From the NCBI RefSeq assembly GCF_039529835.1, contig NZ_CP154262.1, positions 1,426,001 to 1,490,000 on the forward strand: a stretch of 64,000 nucleotides of DNA. The letters run 5' to 3'. Shown here one piece after another: positions 19,198 to 28,875 of the stretch. Made by a program: the position numbers and the translations under genes. The DNA comes from Arthrobacter sp. TMP15 (GTDB taxonomy: Bacteria > Actinomycetota > Actinomycetes > Actinomycetales > Micrococcaceae). The notes below the pieces were generated by a model. The model was given only the letters and a program-made list of their open reading frames with translations, did no database searches and had not been told where the DNA came from. Numbering within the stretch: the first letter of the stretch is position 1; the number at the start of each line of letters is the position of its first letter.

Positions 19198-19992
19198 TTA
19201 TTTAGTGAGTTTGAAATGTACGGCTGCCTGCAGCGCCCCGCCAACAATTCCGGCATTATTTTTCAACTCGGCCGTGATGATCTTGGTGCGTAACTTCAGT
19301 TTTGGCAAGTAGTCTTCACTGCGTTTTGAAATGCCGCCGCCAATAATGAACAGCTCAGGGGAGAACAGAAACTCTACGTGTGAGAAGTAGCGTTGGAGTC
19401 GGAGCGCGTATTCATCCCAGCTCAGGTCATCTCGTTGCCGTGCGCTGGCCGACGCTTGGGTCTCAGCGTCGAAGCCATCCAACTCCAAATGACCAAGTTC
19501 AACGTTGGGGACAAGCTTGCCATTGAAAATGAACGCCGAGCCTATGCCTGTGCCTAGAGTGATGACAAGAACTGTACCCTTGATGCCCTGACCCGCTCCG
19601 TAGCGGGCTTCGGCCAGACCTGCAGCGTCGGCGTCATTCATGACCTGAACGTCGCGGCCAAGTTCCTTGGTGAAGATCTCATCGACATTGGCGTCGATCC
19701 AGGACTTGTCCACGTTGGCTGCCGAACGAGCTACGCCGTGGGAGATGATCGCTGGAAAAGTGATGCCAACAGGTGCATCGTCTTTGGGTGCATCAGGGCG
19801 GGTTGAGAGTTCATCAACAACGGCCTTTACCACCTTGGCAACAGCTTGGGGAGTTGATGGCGTGGGGGTGTCGATCCTGAAACGGTCTCCTACTATGGTG
19901 CCGGTTTCTAAATCAACAATGCCGCCTTTGATACCGGTGCCGCCAATATCGATGCCAATGACAGTTGTTGGGTGTGAGTGCTTCTTAGACAT
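19198..19992 (-). CDS. ppgK: Polyphosphate glucokinase
   Basis: 264 residues of the ROK/ASKHA fold. GIDIGGTGIKGG at residue 13 is the phosphate-binding loop. NDADAAGLAEARYGAG, VITLGTGIGSAFIFNGKLVPN and ELGHLELDG follow. Actinobacterial PpgK phosphorylates glucose from polyphosphate, often with ATP as alternative donor. ATG 19992 is preceded by TGGAGC. The gene is convergent with nrdR and runs in the same direction as map upstream. Confidence 0.92.
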   Translation of the reverse strand: MSKKHSHPTTVIGIDIGGTGIKGGIVDLETGTIVGDRFRIDTPTPSTPQAVAKVVKAVVDELSTRPDAPKDDAPVGITFPAIISHGVARSAANVDKSWIDANVDEIFTKELGRDVQVMNDADAAGLAEARYGAGQGIKGTVLVITLGTGIGSAFIFNGKLVPNVELGHLELDGFDAETQASASARQRDDLSWDEYALRLQRYFSHVEFLFSPELFIIGGGISKRSEDYLPKLKLRTKIITAELKNNAGIVGGALQAAVHFKLTK

Positions 19993-20094
19993 TCGGGCTC
20001 CAGAGATAGAAGTTTTCGGTTCAAATTCGAGTCAGGTACTAAAGGTCTGGCAGGAAGGCGCTGCGCGTGTAATGGGCTGGGATAGTTGCTTGGG

Positions 20095-20973
20095 CTAGGG
20101 CAGCGTCAGGACTTCGGCGCCGGTGGCCGTGACAACCATGGTGTGTTCAAACTGGGCAGTGCGTTTACGGTCACGGGTAACAACCGTCCAGTCATCGCTC
20201 CACATGTCCCACTCGATACTGCCAAGGGTGAGCATCGGTTCGATGGTGAACACCATTCCCTCCTCGATGACAGTGCTGTAAGCGGGTGCAGCGTCATAAT
20301 GCGGAATAATTAAACCCGTATGAAAGGCCTCGCCCACACCATGACCGGTGAAGTCACGCACCACACCATAGCCAAAGCGTTTGGCATATGCAGAGATGGC
20401 TCGCCCAATGACATTGATCTGACGTCCTGGCGCCACAGCGCGGATGGCACGGTTCAGTGATTCCTGCGTCCGTTCAACCAGCAGACGAGACTCCTCATCG
20501 ACATTGCCAACGGTGAACGTGGCGTTGGTGTCGCCATGGACGCCGTTTTTAAACGCCGTGATATCTATGTTGATGATGTCCCCGTCTTCTACAACAGTGC
20601 TGTCAGGTATACCGTGACAGATCACCTCGTTGATGGATGAACACAGCGACTTGCGAAAACCCCTGTACCCAAGCGTTGACGGGTAAGCCATGTTATCAAG
20701 CAGGAACTCGTGCCCTATCCGATCCAAGGAATCGGTGGTCACCCCAGGGACAATATGTTTGCCAACCTCCACGATGGCTTGGGCAGCAATCTTGGAAGAG
20801 ATGCGAATCTTTTCTAGAGTTTCCGCATCCTTCACCTCCGAACCCTTGAACGGTGCCGGGCCGGCTTTGCCCACGTATTCGGGGCGGGGGATGGACTGTG
20901 GTACGGCCAGCTCGGGGCTGATGATACCGGGAACGAGCTTGCCCAGTGGGGCCGTGGTTGCAGTGGAAGACAT
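20095..20973 (-). CDS. map: Methionine aminopeptidase, type I with N-terminal extension
   Basis: 292 residues. About 40 Pro-rich residues ([15 protein letters not shown]) precede the pita-bread catalytic domain, as in the type Ic enzyme of mycobacteria. Metal-site motifs include [41 protein letters not shown] and [12 protein letters not shown]. It removes the initiator methionine from nascent proteins. TAGGAT lies six bases before the ATG with no Shine-Dalgarno, suggesting leaderless expression. Confidence 0.94.
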   Translation of the reverse strand: MSSTATTAPLGKLVPGIISPELAVPQSIPRPEYVGKAGPAPFKGSEVKDAETLEKIRISSKIAAQAIVEVGKHIVPGVTTDSLDRIGHEFLLDNMAYPSTLGYRGFRKSLCSSINEVICHGIPDSTVVEDGDIINIDITAFKNGVHGDTNATFTVGNVDEESRLLVERTQESLNRAIRAVAPGRQINVIGRAISAYAKRFGYGVVRDFTGHGVGEAFHTGLIIPHYDAAPAYSTVIEEGMVFTIEPMLTLGSIEWDMWSDDWTVVTRDRKRTAQFEHTMVVTATGAEVLTLP

Positions 20974-20985
20974 AAAGCCATCCTA
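20974..20985 (-). promoter_or_regulatory. map -10 hexamer and leaderless start
   Basis: Reading the minus strand, TAGGAT (20985-20980) is followed by six bases and ATG. There is no Shine-Dalgarno sequence in between. Confidence 0.45.
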
Positions 20986-21086
20986 TAAGTTTTTGTCTAC
21001 GGCGGCAGCCGTAGCCCCTGTAAGTGAACCTGCACGGCCTAAGATGGCAACTGTTGGATTGACCCCGCACAGAGTTGGAGAGCAAC

Positions 21087-21257
21087 ATGGCCAAATATTG
21101 GTACAACGTGGAAACTCATGAAGTTGAAAAGAATGCACAGTCAGGGTGGAAGTCCTTGATTGGACCCTATGAAACCCGCGAGGAAGCCCAGCAAGCCCTC
21201 GCTAAGGTCCAAGAACGCAATGAGATTGCTGATGCTCTTGAAGAAGAAGAAGACTAG
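21087..21257 (+). CDS. Small SPOR-like protein
   Basis: 56 residues, acidic C-terminus. The sequence MAKYWYNVETHEVEKNAQSG plus GPYETREEAQQALAKV resembles a single SPOR-type fold (aromatic strand, then GPY and an EEA helix). GGAGAGCAAC precedes ATG 21087, which is preferred over an in-frame ATG at 21075. No signal peptide or membrane segment is visible, so it is probably cytoplasmic. Function unknown; similar tiny proteins are common in this family of bacteria. Confidence 0.75.
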   Translation: MAKYWYNVETHEVEKNAQSGWKSLIGPYETREEAQQALAKVQERNEIADALEEEED

Positions 21258-21310
21258 TTACCGAACTTTCATCTTTTGCTCCGGTCGTGCCTCGTGCAAG
21301 AGTTCAGGTG

Positions 21311-22294
21311 CTAGAAGGTGTGTTCCGGGCCGGGGAACACACCTGTGCGCACCTCATCGGCAAACTCGCGAGCGGCGTCGGCCAGGACGGTGCGCATTTG
21401 CGCATACTGTTTCACGAATTTGGCCATCTTCCCTGTCCGTAGTCCCGCCATATCCTGCCATACCAGTACCTGCCCGGTTGTTGAATTCCCGGCACCGATA
21501 CCCACAGTTGGCACAGTGAGAGCGGCGTCTACAGCGGCGGCCGTGACGGCCGGGACCATTTCCATCAGCACACAGAACGCGCCGGCGTCAGCTAGCGCCA
21601 CCGCGTCCTCGATCAAGGCTTGAGCCATATCACCGCGACCCTGCACCCGGTACCCGCCAAGTACGTGCTCACTTTGCGGTGTGAAGCCAATGTGAGCCAT
21701 CACGGGGATGCCAGCCTGGGTCAACGCACGCACAGTTGGTGCGTAATACGCCCCACCTTCCATTTTGACGGCATGGACCAGCCCCTCTTTCATCAGCCGC
21801 ACCGAGGAGGCGATGGCTTGCTCGGGGGACTGTTCATAACTGCCAAAGGGGAGATCGGCAACCACCAGTGCCCGTTTAGACCCAGCCGTCACTGCACGGG
21901 AGAGAATAATCATTTCATCCAAGGTAATGGGCAGCGATGTTTCATTGCCAAGGACGTTATTTGACGCCGAATCCCCAATGAGCAGTACTTCGATACCGGC
22001 TTCATCGAAAATCTGTGCCGTGTACTGGTCGTAGGCGGTGAGCATGGCGAATTTCTCGCCAGCACGTTTGGCGGCCTGCAAATGGTGTGTGCGGATTTTG
22101 TGTGCTGTGGGCGGGATGCCAGCTGGTGACCCGGCTGGTCCAGCTGATGCAGTGGCGCCGGCACCATTGCCGTAGGGTGCTGCCAGTTCAGCTGTGTCGG
22201 ACGCGCTGGAAATGGACGCAACGGAAATGGACGCAGCGGAATCAGACACAGAGGAATCAGACACAGCGGAATCAGGAATGTTCGTGGGTGACAT
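21311..22294 (-). CDS. panB: 3-methyl-2-oxobutanoate hydroxymethyltransferase
   Basis: 327 residues. The catalytic TIM barrel starts near residue 65 (KIRTHHLQAAKRAGEKFAML) with AYDQYTAQIFDEAG, GDSASNNVLG, DLPFGSYEQSPEQA, VKMEGG, HIGFTPQS and GIGAGNSTTGQVLV. PanB makes ketopantoate, the first committed step of pantothenate synthesis. The first 60 residues are an unusual Ser/Ala/Asp-rich extension encoded by a 15-bp tandem repeat. A shorter product from a later start is possible, but none is clearly marked. Confidence 0.92.
   Translation of the reverse strand: MSPTNIPDSAVSDSSVSDSAASISVASISSASDTAELAAPYGNGAGATASAGPAGSPAGIPPTAHKIRTHHLQAAKRAGEKFAMLTAYDQYTAQIFDEAGIEVLLIGDSASNNVLGNETSLPITLDEMIILSRAVTAGSKRALVVADLPFGSYEQSPEQAIASSVRLMKEGLVHAVKMEGGAYYAPTVRALTQAGIPVMAHIGFTPQSEHVLGGYRVQGRGDMAQALIEDAVALADAGAFCVLMEMVPAVTAAAVDAALTVPTVGIGAGNSTTGQVLVWQDMAGLRTGKMAKFVKQYAQMRTVLADAAREFADEVRTGVFPGPEHTF
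22208..22276. repeat. 15-bp tandem repeat inside the panB 5' end
   Basis: Four full units and one partial unit of 15 bp begin GGAAATGGACGCAAC, GGAAATGGACGCAGC, GGAATCAGACACAGA and GGAATCAGACACAGC. The period is a multiple of three, so changes in copy number keep the panB frame. It encodes about residues 7-29 of the Ser-rich leader. Confidence 0.8.
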
Positions 22295-22306
22295 GCTCCC
22301 AGCCTA
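22295..22306 (-). promoter_or_regulatory. panB -10-like hexamer
   Basis: On the minus strand TAGGCT lies six bases before the panB ATG. The intervening GGGAGC could also act as a Shine-Dalgarno sequence, so a leaderless start is less certain here than for map. Confidence 0.3.
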
Positions 22307-22524
22307 TTACGACTCGTGTGGTGAAGTCGGCACGTTGAGACGGAGGCAAGCATGAAAGCGCGGAAATTTCCTTGTTTGTGACATCGTGCGACGGTGTTTT
22401 GGAAAAAGTTGCAGCACTAGTTTTGAAAAAAACACAGGCACGAACACGTGGCGTTGCAGATAGCCGAACTGGCTGCTCTGGCTGGCAGGAGAACTTGCCC
22501 CGACGTAACGGCGGATGTCAAAGC

Positions 22525-22552
22525 TTGGGTACAACCGCCCCGCTAGTAGAGT
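22525..22552 (+). promoter_or_regulatory. Candidate glnA2 promoter
   Basis: The 351-base divergent gap between panB and glnA2 contains TTGGGT-N16-TAGAGT about 93 bases before the glnA2 start. I saw no convincing GlnR box and no other structure in this gap. Confidence 0.4.
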
Positions 22553-22645
22553 GGGCATTGCAGGGAAAGCACCTGCCCGTAAACCCTTCCGTCGTCTGAG
22601 CAGAATCGTTGCCAGCGCCGGGGCGCCACAGGAAGAGGCCCGTAC

Positions 22646-23992
22646 ATGAACCGTCAGCAAGAATTTGTGTTGCGCACCATCGAAGAGCGTGACGTGCGGT
22701 TTGTTCGCCTCTGGTTCACCGACGTGGTGGGCAGCTTGAAATCGGTGGCACTGGCCCCCGCCGAGGTGGAAGGTGCTTTTGAAGAAGGCCTCGGTTTTGA
22801 CGGTTCCGCGATCGAAGGCCTAGCCAGAGTTTTTGAGTCGGACATGCTGGCTCAACCTGACCCATCAACCTTTCAGATCCTGCCGTGGCGCGGGAATGGA
22901 CATACGGAGCAGACCTCACGCATGTTTTGCGATATTCTGACCCCCGACGGCGAACCCTCCGCCGCTGATCCCCGCAACGTTCTCAAACGGACGTTGGAGA
23001 AGGCAGCGGATATGGGATTCACCTGTTACACCCACCCCGAGATCGAGTTCTATCTACTTAAATCCGATAAGCCGGGCCCGGATGGCATCCCCATCCCCGT
23101 AGACCATGCCGGCTACTTTGACCATGTCCCCGGAGGCGTGGCACAGGACTTCCGGCGCACTGCCGTAACAATGCTTGAAGACGTGGGCATCTCCGTTGAA
23201 TTTAGCCACCATGAAGGTGGTCCCGGCCAAAATGAGATAGACCTGCGATACGCGGATGCCTTGGCAACAGCAGATAACATCATGACGTTTCGGACCGTGA
23301 TCCGCGAGGTTGCTATTAAGCAGGGGACGTACGCCACGTTCATGCCCAAACCGTTCTCAGATCACCCGGGGTCGGGGATGCACACACATTTCTCCTTGTT
23401 TGAGGGCGATACGAACGCGTTCCATGAGCCGGGTGCCGAGTATCAAATGTCTAAAACAGCGCGCCAGTTCATGGCCGGCGTACTCAAGCACGCCCCCGAG
23501 TTCACCGCCGTCACGAATCAATTCGTCAACTCATACAAACGTTTGTGGGGAGGCGGGGAGGCCCCTAGCTATGTCTCCTGGGGTCACAACAACCGATCCG
23601 CTTTGGTTCGTGTGCCGTTGTACAAGCCGGGCAAGGGACAAGCCTCACGGTTGGAATACCGTGGTATTGATTCAGCCGCGAACCCATATCTGGCCTTTTC
23701 AGTGCTGCTAGGGGCAGGCTTGAAAGGGATCGAGGAAGATTACGAACTTCCACCTGCAGCTGTAGAGGACATCAGTGCCCTGACAAGTGGCGAACGCCGC
23801 GCCTTGGGGCACGATCCGCTGCCCTCAAGCCTCCACGATGCTGTGCGCCAAATGGAAGAGTCCGAACTTCTGCCGGAGATTCTTGGTGAGCAGGTCTTTG
23901 AGAACTTCCTGCGGAATAAGCGGGCAGAGTGGCAGGACTACCGGCTTCAAGTCACACCCTACGAACTCAGCCGCTACCTGGGAGTGCTTTAA
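22646..23992 (+). CDS. glnA2: Glutamine synthetase type I, GlnA2-like
   Basis: 448 residues. Motifs include GFDGSAIEGLARVFESDM, the metal-site HPEIEFYLL, FSHHEGGPGQNEIDLRY, FMPKPFSDHPGSGMHTHFSL and NPYLAFSVLLGAG. It is shorter than GlnA1 (474 residues) at 32638-34062, and pairing with glnE just downstream is the mycobacterial and streptomycete glnA2 arrangement. A tyrosine in DYELPPA aligns with the adenylylation site. Whether it makes glutamine or a related gamma-glutamyl product is not clear from sequence. AGGAAGAGG precedes ATG 22646. Confidence 0.9.
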   Translation: MNRQQEFVLRTIEERDVRFVRLWFTDVVGSLKSVALAPAEVEGAFEEGLGFDGSAIEGLARVFESDMLAQPDPSTFQILPWRGNGHTEQTSRMFCDILTPDGEPSAADPRNVLKRTLEKAADMGFTCYTHPEIEFYLLKSDKPGPDGIPIPVDHAGYFDHVPGGVAQDFRRTAVTMLEDVGISVEFSHHEGGPGQNEIDLRYADALATADNIMTFRTVIREVAIKQGTYATFMPKPFSDHPGSGMHTHFSLFEGDTNAFHEPGAEYQMSKTARQFMAGVLKHAPEFTAVTNQFVNSYKRLWGGGEAPSYVSWGHNNRSALVRVPLYKPGKGQASRLEYRGIDSAANPYLAFSVLLGAGLKGIEEDYELPPAAVEDISALTSGERRALGHDPLPSSLHDAVRQMEESELLPEILGEQVFENFLRNKRAEWQDYRLQVTPYELSRYLGVL

Positions 23993-24000
23993 AAACTGTC

Positions 24001-27000
24001 ATGAGTTCGTTAACACGCACGCTTATCACCCGTGGTTTCACCGATCTGGAAACTTGTGAGAGGTTCCTAGGTTTTTCCGAACTGGCCGGGCTGGACCAGG
24101 GGGAGCTGCTGAACGCCTTGGCGGTGGCAGACAATCCCGATCTGGCCTTGCAGTCCTTGGTGCGTTTGCTTAGCGCCGTGCCTGAAAGCCGCGAGAAGTT
24201 GAACGTGGTGGATCCGGAATCCGGGGAGTTGGTCTCCAATGAGCCGCTGTTCAGACTTTTAGGTGCTTCGGAAGCGCTGGCAGATTTTCTCATGCGCCAT
24301 CCCGAACACTTGGACGTCGTTGACGCTGTTGCCGTGCTTGAACCGGTTGCCGTAGATGCTGAGGTGCTGCGGGAGTCCCTGTTGCGTGCGGTAGGTGCGG
24401 ACCCGGCCTCGGAGATGCCAACTGCGGAACTGGTAGGAACCGACGCGCGGATAGCCCTACGCAGTCAATACCGTAGACACCTGTGCGAACTCACGATGCG
24501 AGACTTAGGCGCAGCCTCGCCGCAATCCCTTATGCCGATGATTGGTGCGGAGTTGGCAGATCTGGCTGCGGCCGCCGTTGAAGCGGCTCTGGCCGTTGCC
24601 CGCACAGAAGTCGGGGTCGCCTTCGGCGCGCAGAAGGTGGCTGCGCTCCGGTTTGCCGTGATTGGTATGGGCAAGTGCGGGGCGCGGGAACTGAACTATA
24701 TTTCAGACGTGGACGTCATGTATGTGGTGGCCACCAACGAGCCCGTCAGCAGCACTGCGGATGTCCCGGATGAGGCGAAAACGCAGGTGGTGGATGCCCC
24801 TGCCAGCATTGACGAGGCAGAGGCTGCACGCTTGGGTAATGCCTTAGCTGGTGCGCTAACTAGGACTATTTACTCGCCCGAACGTGAGCCAGGGCTGTGG
24901 GAGGTTGACGCAAACCTGCGCCCCGAAGGAGCTGACGGACAGTTGGTGCGTAGCCTGGATTCATATGTGGCGTATTACCACCGTTGGGCGGAAAGCTGGG
25001 AGTTCCAGGCGCTACTGAAGGCGCGGGCGATGGCCGGGGACAAAGAGCTGGGGAAAGCTTTCGAGGATGCCATTGAACCGATGATTTGGGCCTCTTCAGA
25101 GCGGGAAGGCTTTGTTGAGTCGGTTCAGGCGATGCGTCGGAGAGTCACGGCCAACATTCGTGATGATGAGGCAGAGCGCCAAATTAAGCTTGGTAACGGG
25201 GGCTTGCGCGATGTGGAGTTTACTGTTCAGCTTCTACAACTTGTGCATGGGCGAACCGATACCAGCATCAGGTCCCGGGCAACAACGACAGCGATCGATG
25301 AGCTGACTAAAGCTGGCTATATTGGCAGAACCGATGCTGCACTGCTGCTGAACCACTACACGTACCTGCGGGTATTGGAGCATCGAATACAGCTGGTGCA
25401 AATGCGCAGGACGCACACCATGCCGACCGCTCCTGACCAATTACGTGCATTGGCGCGGGCTCTGGCCGGGCCGCTGAGTACAAAGCGGCCAAGCGCCGAA
25501 TCGTTATTGTCAGACTGGGCCAAGGTCAAACGCTCAGTCAACTCCTTGCATAAGAGGATTTTTTATCGTCCCATTCTGGCCACGGCCGCGCATCTCAGTG
25601 TTGAAGACGCGGCGTTGACAACGGGTGCGGCACGGGCCCGGCTGGCCGCGCTGGGCTATCGCGATACCGCCGGGGCCACCAGACACATTGAGGCGCTCAC
25701 TGCCGGAGTGAGCCGCCGGGCGGCTTTGCAACGGCAGTTACTACCTGTGCTTCTTGGCTGGCTGGCCGACGGCGTTGACCCAGACGCCGGTTTGCTGGCG
25801 TTCCGGCGAGTCAGTGATGCATTAGGTACCTCGCATTGGTATTTGGGCATGCTGCGGGATCATCAAGCTGCAGCCGAACGCCTGTGCCACTTACTCTCAA
25901 GTTCACGCCTGGTCAGTGACCTTCTTGAAGTCTCTCCCGAAGCGACGGCATGGTTGGGCAGCTCCAAGGACTTAAAACCGGAGAGTTTTCAGGCTCAATG
26001 GACAGAAATCCAAGCAACCATCTCCCGCCATGGCGAAGCAACAGGAGCTATTCGCCTGATCAGGCTGATTAGGCAACGCGAAATTCTGCGGATTGCTATC
26101 GCAGATTCCTGCGGACTGCTCAGCCAGGACGAGGTTTCCGCGGCGTTGAGTGATGCTGACAAAGCAACAGTTTTAGGTGCCCTGCGCATTGCGGAGAAGG
26201 AGGTGTACGCAGACCAGGAAGTCCTGACGAAGGTGCTGGTTGTTGCCATGGGCCGTCAGGGAGGACGAGAAATTGGTTATGGCTCAGATGCGGATGTGTT
26301 GTTCGTACACAAGCCTGTTGGAGACCTCAGCGAAGAACAGCTCAGGGAAGCAAATAAACAGGCCATGGCGATTGGGCAGAAGCTGACAGCCCTGTTGACT
26401 GCCCCCGTGCGCCCGGCCATCAAGGCTGAGCGGGTACTGCGTATTGATGCCGATCTACGGCCCGAAGGACGTAATGGTCCACTTGTCCGTTCTTTGGAGG
26501 CATACCGGGGGTATTACGCGCGCTGGTCATCGGCATGGGAAGCCCAAGCCTTGCTGCGCGCGTTGCCCATGGCAGGCTGTGACGATTTGGCGCAGGAGTT
26601 TGTGTCCATGGTGGACCCCATCCGCTACCGACGCACGCTTTCAGAAACCGATACGCGAGAGATCAAGCGCTTGAAGGCTCGGATGGAATCTGAACGGTTG
26701 CCTCGCGGTGCCGATCCGGCCAGGCACGTAAAGTTGGGGCGGGGCGGGCTCAGCGACGTTGAGTGGCTGGTTCAGCTGTGGCAGCTCCAGCATGCCCATG
26801 CTCATCCTGAGCTGCGTACAACTCAAACCTTGCCAGCGCTGCATGCCGCGAAGGATCTTGGGTTTGTGGATGAGGGCGAAGCGGAGCTTTTGGAAGCGGC
26901 GTGGCGGTTGGCGGGAAAGATCCGCAATGCCAACGTCATGTGGACAGGCAACTCCTCGGACATGCTGCCATCTGCCAGGGGAGACTTGGAAGCCGTGGCC

Positions 27001-27105
27001 AGATGGTGCGGTTATGAACCGGGTAATGCCGCTACTTTTGAGGACGACTACCTAAGTCTCACCCGCCGTACCAGGGCAGTCTTTGAACGCCTGTATTACG
27101 GCTGA
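24001..27105 (+). CDS. glnE: Bifunctional glutamine synthetase adenylyltransferase/adenylyl-removing enzyme
   Basis: 1034 residues with two related nucleotidyltransferase halves. The N-terminal one has GKCGARELNYISDVDVMYVV (about 222) and the C-terminal one GRQGGREIGYGSDADVLFVH (about 756). Each is followed by a helical domain with NGGLRDVEFTVQLLQL or RGGLSDVEWLVQLWQL. In the family one half deadenylylates and the other adenylylates glutamine synthetase. It starts 8 bases after glnA2, so the two are probably cotranscribed. The likely target is GlnA1. Confidence 0.95.
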   Translation: MSSLTRTLITRGFTDLETCERFLGFSELAGLDQGELLNALAVADNPDLALQSLVRLLSAVPESREKLNVVDPESGELVSNEPLFRLLGASEALADFLMRHPEHLDVVDAVAVLEPVAVDAEVLRESLLRAVGADPASEMPTAELVGTDARIALRSQYRRHLCELTMRDLGAASPQSLMPMIGAELADLAAAAVEAALAVARTEVGVAFGAQKVAALRFAVIGMGKCGARELNYISDVDVMYVVATNEPVSSTADVPDEAKTQVVDAPASIDEAEAARLGNALAGALTRTIYSPEREPGLWEVDANLRPEGADGQLVRSLDSYVAYYHRWAESWEFQALLKARAMAGDKELGKAFEDAIEPMIWASSEREGFVESVQAMRRRVTANIRDDEAERQIKLGNGGLRDVEFTVQLLQLVHGRTDTSIRSRATTTAIDELTKAGYIGRTDAALLLNHYTYLRVLEHRIQLVQMRRTHTMPTAPDQLRALARALAGPLSTKRPSAESLLSDWAKVKRSVNSLHKRIFYRPILATAAHLSVEDAALTTGAARARLAALGYRDTAGATRHIEALTAGVSRRAALQRQLLPVLLGWLADGVDPDAGLLAFRRVSDALGTSHWYLGMLRDHQAAAERLCHLLSSSRLVSDLLEVSPEATAWLGSSKDLKPESFQAQWTEIQATISRHGEATGAIRLIRLIRQREILRIAIADSCGLLSQDEVSAALSDADKATVLGALRIAEKEVYADQEVLTKVLVVAMGRQGGREIGYGSDADVLFVHKPVGDLSEEQLREANKQAMAIGQKLTALLTAPVRPAIKAERVLRIDADLRPEGRNGPLVRSLEAYRGYYARWSSAWEAQALLRALPMAGCDDLAQEFVSMVDPIRYRRTLSETDTREIKRLKARMESERLPRGADPARHVKLGRGGLSDVEWLVQLWQLQHAHAHPELRTTQTLPALHAAKDLGFVDEGEAELLEAAWRLAGKIRNANVMWTGNSSDMLPSARGDLEAVARWCGYEPGNAATFEDDYLSLTRRTRAVFERLYYG

Positions 27106-27138
27106 GTGGGGTCCTGCCCTGAATAATGTGGACTAGTT

Positions 27139-28647
27139 TCAGCGCACCTTTTCTGCCAGTGCCCGGGCGTGGGAGAGCATGGTGACAACGGCCGCCCCTG
27201 TCACCAACGCTCCGTCCTGCACGAATCTTTCCTCACGCCCTGTGAGAACCTCTATCAACCTGCCCTTCCACAAGGCCAGCAAATCGGCATGTTCGGCCAG
27301 GGGAGCGAGGTTGTGCATTTCCTCGGGATCATTACTGAGATCAAAGAGCTCCTCCGAGCCCCATTCTGAAGCCCACAGGTACTTCACCTTCCCATCGGTG
27401 ACCCATTGCAGGGACTGGCCAAAGTAGACATGTTCGCCATGCAGCCATTGCCGCCACGGCTCCTCTTCCGGTATGGGGCAAGAGCCGCCGGGATCGGTAC
27501 TATTGCGTACAAATCTGGCTAGTGAGCGCCCGTCACAGGATGCGGGGATCGGCACGTCGGCGAGTTCCAGCAACGTGGGCATGATGTCGCGCAGCTCAAC
27601 TACTTCCTCAACAACGCCGCCACGTTTCGCAACAGGATCATTGGGGGCAGGAACCACAATGAGGGGCACCCGTGCGGAACCTTCATAGCCAACAGATTTG
27701 CGGTAAAAATCATGGTCTCCGAGCATCTCACCGTGATCTGACGTAAAAGCGATAACCGTGTCATCGGCAAGCCCAAACTCTCCTAATGCTTCAAAAACGC
27801 GCATCAGTTGCAGGTCAATGTGGGTCATTAGTCCGTAATATCCGGCCCTGGCCCTGTGGGTCACCGCCTCTGGTAGCGTGCCAAATGACAATTGGTGGTT
27901 ACCGTTGGTGCGCAGGGACTCATAGTGGTGCTCCCAATCACCAACACGGCGCTTAAAGGCCGGCAAATCAAGGTACATGTCCAAGGCCCATGCGGGAGGA
28001 TCGTAAGGCGGGTGGGGGCGGTGGAAGGAAAGGTAAAGGAAGAACGGGACTGTGGGATCTCGCCGGTAGAGCCACTCAACGGCCTGTGTGCACGTCCATG
28101 ACGTAGGGTGCAAACGTTCTGCTTTGTCCCACGGCCGGGCTACGGTGGAATTGCATCCGGCACCATGGTCAAAGTATTCCTCATCTGGGCTCACACCGGG
28201 TTGGCGGCGCAACCATGGGACGTAGTCGTCGAAGAACTTAAAGTCGCGTTTGTGTTCCTTGCGGGCAAAGTGCAGGAATCCGTCGTGCAAGATGACATCC
28301 TCGAAGCCCACACGGCTGCGTTCCGGGTACACATGCAGTTTCCCAATGGCCTGAGTTTGATACCCGGCTTTCTTAAACTCTCCTTGCATGGTGATGGGGT
28401 GGAGATCAGTAAAATTCACACCTTCCTGGTATCCCACCCTGCCGTGGCGTTCCTGAGATTGGCCCGTGAACAATGCCACGCGAGCTGGTACACACGTGGG
28501 TGTGGCGGAATAGGCATGCCGGAACCGGGCACCTCGAGAAGCAAGTTCATCAAGGTGTGGAGTTTGGACATAGGGGTGAGCCTCCGCCCCCAAACAGTCC
28601 CCACGCCACTCGTCGACGCAAATCAGGATCACATTGGGCTTGTTCAT
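27139..28647 (-). CDS. Sulfatase family hydrolase
   Basis: 502 residues of the alkaline-phosphatase/sulfatase fold. The N-terminal metal aspartate is in VILICVDEWRGD. The formylglycine signature CVPARVALFTGQ (about residue 52) has Cys rather than Ser, so aerobic formylglycine-generating enzyme would activate it. SDHGEMLGDH supplies metal ligands. No signal peptide is visible, so it is probably cytoplasmic. The substrate is unknown; choline-sulfatase-like and aryl-sulfatase-like enzymes are options. It interrupts the glutamine block on the opposite strand, suggesting accessory acquisition. Confidence 0.85.
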   Translation of the reverse strand: MNKPNVILICVDEWRGDCLGAEAHPYVQTPHLDELASRGARFRHAYSATPTCVPARVALFTGQSQERHGRVGYQEGVNFTDLHPITMQGEFKKAGYQTQAIGKLHVYPERSRVGFEDVILHDGFLHFARKEHKRDFKFFDDYVPWLRRQPGVSPDEEYFDHGAGCNSTVARPWDKAERLHPTSWTCTQAVEWLYRRDPTVPFFLYLSFHRPHPPYDPPAWALDMYLDLPAFKRRVGDWEHHYESLRTNGNHQLSFGTLPEAVTHRARAGYYGLMTHIDLQLMRVFEALGEFGLADDTVIAFTSDHGEMLGDHDFYRKSVGYEGSARVPLIVVPAPNDPVAKRGGVVEEVVELRDIMPTLLELADVPIPASCDGRSLARFVRNSTDPGGSCPIPEEEPWRQWLHGEHVYFGQSLQWVTDGKVKYLWASEWGSEELFDLSNDPEEMHNLAPLAEHADLLALWKGRLIEVLTGREERFVQDGALVTGAAVVTMLSHARALAEKVR

Positions 28648-28875
28648 GTTCTTCTTTCACGGGACGCTCACACGGGGAAAGTAATCGAAACCACATTCAG
28701 CATAGGTGAAAGGCCACCCCAAGGCTCGTTAGGTGCTGCCACACGGACCCGCCAAAGAGGGCCAGGTTATGTCCAAGAGTGCTGTAGTCTCGCGTGAACC
28801 CGCCAAAGGCTGTAACGTCTTTTGGGTACTTCATTCGGCCCAGGAGGGGCGAAACACTGTTGTGAGGGAAAATTT

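Noticed and set aside
22208-22276. Possible CRISPR array
   Set aside because: The repeats are 15 bp, contiguous with no spacers, and lie inside the panB coding sequence.
28108-28797. 229-codon plus-strand open frame
   Set aside because: Mostly antisense to the sulfatase gene, with no recognisable domain.
28648-28875. Possible GlnR box upstream of the amino-acid importer
   Set aside because: Isolated GAAAC and GTAAC pentamers occur, but they do not line up with the 11-base periodicity.
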